From Berghia stephanieae (Eukaryota > Mollusca > Gastropoda > Nudibranchia > Aeolidiidae): a stretch of DNA of 64,000 nucleotides. Both the position numbers and the translations under genes were made by a program. The notes beneath the pieces are model-generated. The model saw only the letters and a program-made list of their open reading frames with translations. It did no database searches and was not told where the DNA came from. This document shows positions 55,731-64,000 of the stretch, piece after piece. The number at the start of each line of letters is the position of its first letter. Position 1 is the stretch's first letter. The stretch lies in contig CM067449.1 of assembly GCA_034508935.3 (NCBI GenBank), forward strand, positions 38,636,546 through 38,700,545, in the 5' to 3' direction.

Positions 55731-57589
55731 TATATACCATCCAGCTCTAAAATTATATAAGTTAGAACTCTTCCAATGTTTTCATCATATTCTCTATCAA
55801 ATTTGCCATAAAATTGCCAAATTTCAATATTTTAATCCACTTATTACGCAAGATACAACCAAAGGTCGAAAAAAATGCCGAAAAAGCGTCCCATATTTTC
55901 GCGTTTTTTTCCTCTTTGCGGATCATCCAAAAAAATTGACACCTTTGAAACTGCATAACTTGTTTGTTTATTAATGGATTTTCAAAATTCAAAAACATTT
56001 TTACTCAGTGGAGATAGGGCTTTGATTTCAGACAAAAATTTTCCTCAAAAAGAGAAAAAACATGATGTTTTGAAACTATTCAACTTTTAAAGGAAAATTT
56101 TTAAAATTTATAATTTGGTTTGTTTCTTTTTTTTTGGTCTCAAACTGTTGTGGGATGTTGGACCTGCTTCTCATTCTCACCAGCAGTACTTTGTGTTTCA
56201 GGATTGAAACACTTGGTTAGAAAGGTGTTTCATTTCTGCTATTGCTTCAACTGAATTTCTCATTAAAACTCATTTCAGTTCATTTAGCATAATGAGTGAC
56301 CTGAGGATGAATGACAAATGCATTTTTGTTGCTTCGGTCCCATCTTCCTTTTCTTTGACCTGCTCTTTGCAAGCTTCTTGGGTATTTTTGTGATACAATG
56401 CTTAAGAATCGAATGTGTTGTATTAGATTTACTGTTGTCTTGATGCTTATGGCCTCCTTGCTTTTCAGAATCAGTTAGATAATCAACTCCCTGGTATTGC
56501 ATTTTGCCATAATTTTACAAAAGTAGGGATTCCTTGAGTTTTCAGGAAAGCTGGAATGAGATCCTTTTCTCATTGTGGTCCATATATTATGGAATGTGAT
56601 AACACATATATATCAGGTGGTCACCAAAATAAGCACTGCTGTTTATTTCTTTTTATTGTAAAAAGGTAAGCAAATGTCTTTTCCAAATTTTCATAACCAC
56701 CAGTAAAACTCTTCTTTTTTAATATAATTGCAAAATATCAAATAATTGAATCTTTTGTAAGACCACTTTTGATAATCTGCGAAAATATGCAAATTATTTA
56801 AAGAAGACACTTGTTGCTATGCCTGGGAAAACTATGCTCATTCAGTTACATATCTTTCAAAACCATAATGAACCATTCTTCACTGTTTGAACTGTTAAGC
56901 AAACTGTCTTAAGCAGAATCATATCTCTTTCTTTGCTGTATGCTATCAAAACAAACAAGCTGTTCTCAATCCAACCATGTCAAATGTTATTTTTCAAATC
57001 ATAATTGATCTTTATTAGTTTCTCATTTACAATGCTGTTTACAGTTACAGAGGCCGACAAATTTACTATGGAGACACTGTACAAAGATAAGGGTTTGGAT
57101 GTGTCGACGGACAATGGAAGAATTTCCAAATAAGAACTGGACAAAGAGTTCAGATCATCGCCATTTTTCTCTCAGCAATATTGCGTCATTTTTCTCTGAT
57201 ATCGTTTTTCTGAATGCGATTTTAAAGAATCACAGTATCCTTTTTGTTCCTCAATTCATATTCATAAATTTTGACAGTCTACGTATAAGGATTTGTTTTA
57301 TTTGAAAGAAATCCAATGAAGATTGGCTTAAGTTAGAAGCTGAGTTTCATGTTTTTTGTGACCATCTGATATATACAGAGCATTCATGAATCACCCTATT
57401 TATTTTTAAGGGCAAAAATGACTAGAAATAGACAAGCAGTGGTTTGTCATGTGCATTAATGTTGTTAGGGTAATTTTCAAAAATGTTTCCCTCTTTTTCC
57501 ATTGTCATTTTATTTGATGTCAAAATAAGTTTGAAAGTGAAAGTCAATTTTTTTTTGTAGCAAGGTGAGTGACCAGAGAATTAACAAAA
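55731..57589. other. Intronic stretch of the + strand gene
   Basis: AT-rich with long A and T runs. A 72-codon minus-strand frame at 56,284-56,502, rich in Lys/His/Ser, looks faintly protein-like but has no recognisable family and no splice context. No other feature supported. Confidence 0.3.
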
Positions 57590-57794
57590 AGAAAAAAAAT
57601 CCCCTTTATATGGGGAAATTTGTGTTTAGGGGCTATCTTGAATAACTCAGGCGTGAGTCGCATTGCATCGCCTCAATGTGAGCAAGGGTGTAGTGACTTG
57701 CTCAAGGCCACCCTGGGCTGTGGTTGTCAAACCTGGTACCTTTTGGGTACACAAAGCAAAAACCGTACATACCGGTCAGCCACGTTGCTCCCTT
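57590..57794 (-). repeat. Third SINE family, copy 2
   Basis: On the - strand: AGGGAGCAACGTGGCTGACC head with A box TGGCTGACCGG, the B-box region GGTACCAGGTTTGACAACC, then TTGAGCAAGTCACTACACC and a TTTCCCCATATAAAGGGGAT end. Shared with 50,026-50,223. Confidence 0.7.
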
Positions 57795-57947
57795 TGTTAA
57801 ATTAGTGAAAGGCATATTTTTGTGACTTCCGTTTATTTATTTCTTTTTCTTCTCCCTCTAACAAGCTGCCTCTGGTGTAGTTTTGCAAGTAGTGCAATGC
57901 TGAAGTATCCAAAGTCTGTGTATGCTCTTCTTTTCTATATTCTGCCA

Positions 57948-58028
<81 letters not shown>

Positions 58029-58042
58029 TTTTTTTTTTTTTT
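57948..58042. repeat. (CT)n with T-run
   Basis: About 80 bases of CT repeat followed by a T-run, 50 bases before the acceptor of the start-codon exon. It can serve as an unusually long polypyrimidine tract. Confidence 0.85.
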
Positions 58043-58095
58043 TCTCCTCCCTTTCTGTCGTCATTGTGATTAATTGTCATTATTTCATCACACAG

Positions 58096-58221
58096 ATTTG
58101 GAAGTATAAGGACTAGATTTGTGATCAAATCAGTGCGAGTATGGATCCAAATCATTGGAATACCTACAACTTTCAGTATGGGGCAGCTCAGAGTGGTTGA
58201 CGCCCACACATCCTTCTCTGG
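58096..58221 (+). CDS. Start-codon exon of the + strand gene
   Basis: Acceptor CACACAG at 58,095, donor GTAAGA after 58,221. The ATG at 58,141 follows GCGAGT and has no in-frame competitor in the exon. The one-base loss near 58,194-58,198 is needed to connect phase 1 into the next exon; without it the product would be 19 residues. Confidence 0.5.
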
Positions 58222-59024
58222 GTAAGATTCTCTTTGATGATTTTAAAGCCTGGTGATGGGCGCTTGCAGAAAAAAACAAAAAACAACTGTGGTCTCTGCT
58301 ATCCTGTCTTTAGTTTGTTTGTTTGTAAATCGTGGTCAAAGAAAGTTTGTGGTGTGTTCTGAGCACTGGGAGACTGCTTTTTCCTTTACCATTGTTCTTT
58401 GACCATTCAATTTTTAGAGGATTGATTTTATATGTGCATATCCAGTTATTTACTACCCTGTGGTGAATTTTTAAATTGGAAATTTATACTTTTATAACAA
58501 GAAATTTAACATTTTAACTAGCCTAAAAGCAAATTTTAAATATTTTAATGAGGCAATCCACCCAACATATTTTTTCTAACATGTGCAGTGGAGATTCAGG
58601 GGTCTGATTCATGGAGCGGGACTACGACGATAGTCCTAGACTAAATCCGTTGTCTCAGACTAAAAGGCATTGTAAGATATTCATGAAGCCGGACTACGCG
58701 AAGTCTAAGACTAAACGAGGGACTAAACGGGTGAAATTTACACCCCGCGATTTAGCAGGTGTAAATATCGTAGTCTGGGACTAAATTTCAAAATCATAAT
58801 ATGTGCTATACGCTGGTGGGAGTAATTGTACTGCGATTAGAACAAGGCTACCCGACAGTTTTTGAGTTTATTTTTTATTTATTTATTTATTTATTTATTT
58901 TTTTTTGGTTTTGTTTTATTTTATTTTATTTTCTCGAAGATTCAACAATCGCACATACACTCCTCATCTTGTCCATTCCAAACACTTTCCAGGTACACAT
59001 ATTGTTTCATAGTAACTTACTACG

Positions 59025-59122
<98 letters not shown>

Positions 59123-59136
59123 TACTACTACTACTT

Positions 59137-59216
<80 letters not shown>

Positions 59217-59230
59217 GCCACTAACACTAA

Positions 59231-59287
<57 letters not shown>

Positions 59288-62082
59288 GACTACTCTTACA
59301 TTTCTATTATGTCTTTTATAGTCCATTATTTTCTTGAAATTTCACGTCTCTCACTGGCCTCATCATTTCTATCACACCACGCTAACGATTCGTTCACACT
59401 CCAACCATCGTTGAGTACAGACGATGCAATTTATACTACATTTATTCTTATTTGATTTCAACGTTTATTTGTTAATTGTTGTGCCAACGAAGGGTTTGTA
59501 CCCGAAACGCCCATTGTCTGTATTGTTTCCACCGATTCCTATCGATCTTCACTCTTTCGTTAGTATTTTCGGGACCCCATGCTTCAGGCAGCGCCCACCG
59601 CTCTCTACTTAGAACAATGCTCCACCGTTGATAAGAATCATTTAAGTGCCATCGTTATTTATATTTACTAAAAACATTACACACACACACACACACACAC
59701 ATTCTCAAACAATTTTTACACCCCTAAACTTGTCTCACACCATTTTTATTTGTGGGGCAAAAAAAAACAACAAAAACAACAACAAAAAAAACGATCAAAA
59801 CAAACACGAAGAAGAAATAGATATGATTTCTGTGCCACTTCGTATGACGCATGCGCAGCTGGAAAAGTAACACATTTCTATGACGTTTTGTGATACGTTT
59901 CCGAGGAATCCCCAGTTAAAAATAGATTGACCTCTGTAGTCTGAGACTTCGCAAGCGTAGTCAGAGACTTGATAGTCAGGGACGAAGTCTGACTCCATGA
60001 ATAGCTTACTTTCTGTAGTCTCTGACTTTCCAAAGTCTTAAACTACAAAGTCTCAGACTTTGCTATAGTCTGAGACTACCATAGTCCCGCTCCATGAATC
60101 AGACCCCAGATGATTATATTTTACAATTGCAGTCAACAAAAACCCCACGGTCGAAACACATTATTGTTAACACAATGAGATGTTTTAAAATTAAAAACCT
60201 AATTCAGTCACCCTGTACAAGGAGGGGAAATAGCACGTGCATCAGCACTCTGACAGGTTACAACCACAAAACAAATCACTGCACATTGACAAATGTTCAG
60301 AAAGAGGTTGAGAGCTAAAGCACTTTTAAAAAATCTGGTCATATATCAAAAGTAAAAATAGAAACAAATTTGGAATCGATACGCTCGAAGACAACAACAG
60401 GACATCCGAATCCACCCCAAAAATTAAGGCCCATATACTGGACAGCCAGTTGGCTTCAGTTTTCTCTGATTCAACATTCATATTAGAATTGGGATTGGAG
60501 ATGACTTAATTCCATCATTATTGAGCGTAATGCCATTATGCACCAGAACCCTAGTACATCTGTCTTCGGCATTGATTTTCTTGGCCAAGTTTCTTCTTGT
60601 AGATAGTCTGCCATCCAAGGCTGCAGACACTATCTGTCCTGTCCATATTTGTCTGGGCTATACCCTTTGGCCTTCCCAGTATGGTTGAACCTGCTGGTAT
60701 AGTCCCGGACCATGCACTCAAGCCACCACACCAGTGCAAGGAATGGACTTGTGGTGGTGACTTAATTCTAGTGCTGAACCCAATTTGGTTTGGAAAATAT
60801 ATGAATTTGGTCTGGAAAGGGTGTAATGGTATTTTAAGAAACCCTAGCATGGAGGATAGCAAAGCAACGCCTGCAACTGCCACTTCTGAACCATTGTATT
60901 TTTTTTTCTTTTTAAATTGTATGTTCTCTGACATCAGAATCAAATCATTGAACCATTAAACCTATTATTGTTTTTGTCAAGTTTTCATAGGTATAAAAGA
61001 TTTTTGTCCATTCTACATGCTTTATATCACCTAAATTTTAACAAAAAGTTGCTTGGTATTGGTTCGGTTGTTTTTTTTAAAAAAATTATTTATTATTTTT
61101 TTAAAAATCATTCTTGAAAATAAAATATTCCAGATGAGATTTATGTTTCCAAAGTTCATCACTTACACAGACATGTAACAAAATTCATTTCTTTTCAATA
61201 TGTGTTACAGTGAATGTCATAATCAGTCTGATGGTGAAAAGGTTTGAACTGAGATATTAAGTTTAGTTAGAAGGTAAATTTTTATCAAGATGAGTTCTTG
61301 TCATAAACAATTATATCAACCCTTTTTGGACATCTTCTGGAAATATCTAAGCTTAATTTCACTTCTAAATATTTTTTACAGCTAGTCAAGTTGAAAAGGT
61401 ATGAAATTTGAGAAAAGTTGCAGGATACCTTTCAATACATCTGACCATAACTTCATAATAAATAACCTGATTTACTTCAAATAAATATTAGAATGCTCTG
61501 GGGAGCATATTCTTTCAGAAAATGCAATAAAAATGCAAATCCAAAATTTTCATCTTCCGACTGATTATGTCATGCACTGACTCGTAATCTATTTTTGAAT
61601 AATTCCCTTATTCTCCAAATCTTGTCCTTTTTAACAAGCAATCTTACTCTTTTTCTCACATTCAAGTTGGCGGCTCTGCCTGTGACAGATGTTAGTATAT
61701 ATTAATATATAATATGTTAGTATATATTAATATATAATATGTTAGTATATATTAATATATAATATGTTAGTATATATTTATATATAATATGTATATTTTT
61801 CTTCTCTCCCTATTTTTTCCAGGTCTCAGTCTCAGTCATGGCCTACAAGGGGCACACAGCTCCATTGGGGGTCGTAGCGTATCTGCATTACCCTCTGTCA
61901 ACTATACAGGTTTGAGTGTGCCTCTTCTGGAGAGTATGACCTCCTCTATTCAGCCCCAACAAGCCCATCACAAGTCTATGGGGATTGGAGAGACTGGCCA
62001 GATTGTGTTTGATCCACAAGTTAGATCATCCTCAGAGCAACTGTCCCCATCATCCATAAACCGATATGAGGCTGGAAACAAG
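58096..62082 (+). CDS. 5' part of an unrecognised + strand gene
   Basis: Two coding exons are visible: 58,141-58,221 (with 5' UTR from 58,096) and 61,823-62,082; the gene continues past the window. The protein starts MDPNHWNTYNFQYGAAQSG, and the second exon reads LSLSHGLQGAHSSIGGRSVS, NYTGLSVPLLESMTSSIQPQ and RSSSEQLSPSSINRYEAGNK. This is a disordered, Ser/Gln-rich N-terminus as common in transcription factors, but I recognise no family. The first exon reaches TGA at 58,198 unless one T is added in GGTTGACG; then it reads QSGLTPTHPSLG into the next exon in the right phase. Strand and spacing place it head-to-head with CECR2. Confidence 0.6.
58600..60106. mobile_element. Harbinger-like MITE with internal TAC microsatellite
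   Basis: Both ends read GGGTCTGATTCATGGAGCGG (perfect inverted repeats of about 25 bases including GACTA), and CAG flanks both sides at 58,597-58,599 and 60,107-60,109, the 3-bp duplication type of PIF/Harbinger elements. Subterminal GACTAAA/TAGTCTGAGACT motifs are repeated many times at both ends. The middle holds (TTTA)n, a 260-bp (TAC)n at 59,023-59,290 and a CA run at 59,682; no transposase is found. Confidence 0.75.
59023..59290. repeat. (TAC)n microsatellite
   Basis: About 260 bases of nearly pure CTA/TAC inside the Harbinger-like element. The long Leu, Tyr and Val frames over it are repeat artefacts. Confidence 0.9.
60110..61690. other. Intronic stretch of the + strand gene
   Basis: AT-rich. 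60,551-60,943 has short open frames on both strands without family resemblance. No exon found. Confidence 0.35.
61691..61790. repeat. 4 x 25-bp AT-rich tandem repeat
   Basis: GTTAGTATATATTAATATAT plus AATAT is repeated four times, the last with one change, ending 33 bases before the acceptor of the exon at 61,823. The unit is nearly palindromic. Confidence 0.9.
61823..62082 (+). CDS. Second coding exon of the + strand gene
   Basis: Acceptor TTTTTTCCAG, donor GTAAAT, 260 nt, phase 1 to 0. It encodes about 87 residues, open only in this frame with ordinary codon use. VPLLESMTSSI and IVFDPQVRSS are the most structured-looking parts. Confidence 0.7.
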
Positions 62083-64000
62083 GTAAATTTACTTAAATGG
62101 TAGTCGCAAACTCAAACTCATGCAGATAAAATCAATAGTAGTTACTAGGTTTTATGGGGCCAAATTCCTCTTTTTTTTTCTTCTTCTCTTTTTTTTTTTT
62201 CTTTCTCATCGGTGGGAATTTTGTTTTATTCAGTAGTTTTCTGCTAGGAGGAATTAAACAGAAACGTACTTTTTATCTCTTATTATGGTCGATTGAAATG
62301 AAATTAGGTTGTATTTGTGCCATACAAGGTTCAATCTTAACTAGTTATCATGGAAAAGGCTATATATTAATTTCCTATCCACTGATTCTAAAACTCTGGC
62401 TTCAGCTGAGGAAATAAATCCTGTCTGGAGCAAAAAAATCCGGGTTACAGGCAACTTCCATCAAATTCCAGTGAGGTTAAATTGTTCCAAGGATAACCCC
62501 CCCCCCCCCTTCTACCCTCCAACCACCAGATCATCATCACTGCCACTACTACTACAACCATCATCACTACCACTGCCACTACATCATCATCACTAGCACT
62601 ACTACTACAACCATCACTACTACTACTACAACCACCACCACCACATCATCATCACTTCACTACCACTACTACTATAACCACCACCTCATCATCACACCAC
62701 GACTGCTGCAACCACCACCACCACATCATCACTATCTCGACTACCACAACCACATCATTATCACTATCTCTACTACCACAACCATCACCACCACCACATC
62801 ATCATCACTTCCACAACTACCACCACCACCACATCATCATCACTTCCACTACTACCACCACCACCACATCATCATCACTACCACTACCAGGCGTGCCTAC
62901 CATCCCAGAATTTCCGGATTTGTCCCCGAAATTTGTAAAAAATAATGGCTGTCCTGGAAAATACGTAAGTTTACTTTATGTCCTGGAAATTTAAAAAAAT
63001 CTACCATTATATTACCACCACATAATCATTCCTAGCATCTCTACAACAACTACCGCCACATCACCATCCCTAATACCAATACTACAACAACTACCACCAC
63101 ATCATCATCCCCACTATCATGACTACAACAACTACAGCCACATCATCATCCCTACCACCACTACTACAACAGCTACCACCACATCATCATCCCTACCACC
63201 ACTACTACAACAGCTACCAGCATATCATCGTCCCTACCACAACTACTACAATTACCACCACCATATCATCATCCCTACCACAACTAATACAACTACTACC
63301 ACATCATCATTACTACAACAACTCATCGCCCCGACCACCACACTATTACAACTCATCATCCCTACCATCTCTAATACAACAACTACCACTACTATTGCAA
63401 CTACTGCTACCACATCATCTTCCCTACCACCATTACTACAACTACCACTACATCATCTTCCCTACCACCACCACAACCATCATCCCCACCACCAGATCAT
63501 CAGCCATCAACAAAACATATAATTCGGAAATTGGTTGGCTATTCTTTCTCACATTGGTTGTAGAAAAATATTCTTTTTGTGGTCAGTCATTCTCACCACT
63601 GGTTGTGTTATCAAGATGAGTTATCCAAGTAATATTAATATGATATTATTATTAAAACAGTGAGTGAGGATACCATTTTTGTTGCAAGCAGATTAGTTCC
63701 TACACATACTTATAATAACCTTTAGCACCATTGTAACCATATTATTCTCTTGATATCTGACGTTTGACTGTGTTTTAAGACATTACTATTGCGCAAAATA
63801 TTGTTCCTAAAATTTGAGGTTTTATCTTTAAAACGTCCCTGAAATTTGAAATTATGGTAGGCCTGCGTGTTATCCGAACCACCAATACTACCACAACTAT
63901 CATTGGTTTAATTTGCCCTGAAGAGGGAATACATGAAGCATGGAGCAACTCATTCCCCATGACTTGTGTGTGTGTGTGTGTGTGTGTTTATCAACCCTTT
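62083..64000. other. Intron: ACC/CAT-rich satellite field and flanks
   Basis: 62,520-62,886 and 63,000-63,500 consist of degenerate CAT/ACC/TAC units, many of the form CCACCACATCATCATC. Between them sits CAGGCGTGCCTACCAT (62,887), which recurs inverted with changes at about 63,857, so a decayed terminal-inverted-repeat element may span the second field. A (GT)n is at 63,967-63,987. No exon seen. Confidence 0.45.

Noticed and set aside
56284-56502. A 72-codon Lys/His-rich minus-strand gene
   Set aside because: It looks somewhat protein-like but has no family match, promoter or splice context that I can see.

Overview
This is animal nuclear DNA: GT-AG introns, a conserved metazoan chromatin gene, tRNA-derived SINEs, LINE remnants, cut-and-paste transposon fossils, and a very heavy load of trinucleotide (ATT, CAT, CTT/CCT) and dinucleotide microsatellites. 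The repeat style (SINE and LINE 3' ends of the type GCGCTATATAA...ATTATT, A-rich tails on GCGCCGTAAAAC) suggests a marine invertebrate, perhaps a mollusc or other lophotrochozoan; that placement is inference. I see no bacterial, organellar or viral sequence.

Layout. (1) 1-9.1 kb, + strand: the 3' part of a multi-exon gene I cannot name. Seven coding exons, all in phase 1, are separated by introns made almost wholly of microsatellite and polypyrimidine DNA. Several exons end in a similar acidic/aromatic box followed by S/T-P-K-K. The stop lies directly before a possible donor, so a 3' UTR exon with a poly(A) signal near 9.06 kb is likely. (2) 9.1-20.2 kb: intergenic, with tRNA-type SINEs, about 1 kb of AAT/ATG repeats, two pieces of non-LTR retrotransposon, and a cluster of a ~0.5 kb retroposon including three copies nested inside one another. 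(3) 20,226-51,110, - strand: a complete CECR2-type gene in 18 coding exons, about 3,228 codons. The N-terminal ISWI-partner region, the basic and coiled-coil middle and the bromodomain are all recognisable. The protein is about twice the length of vertebrate CECR2, chiefly because one exon is 5.3 kb long. That exon carries exactly fifteen 31-residue acidic helical repeats plus two smaller repeat arrays. In the bromodomain the acetyl-lysine-anchoring Asn of the YN motif reads as His. (4) 51.1-51.5 kb: a compact divergent promoter between CECR2 and a + strand gene. (5) 51.5-64 kb, + strand: the 5' end of that second gene, with a likely untranslated first exon, a start-codon exon at 58.1 kb and a coding exon at 61.8 kb, then continuing beyond the window. 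Its introns hold a 920-bp Mutator-like element, a 1.5-kb Harbinger-like element and minisatellites.

Four exons in three genes each need one extra base to stay open; three of the four are explained by a missing A in an A-run. Shared assembly indels are therefore the simplest explanation, not gene decay. The strongest candidate for undescribed biology is the giant repeat exon of CECR2, together with the altered bromodomain residue.
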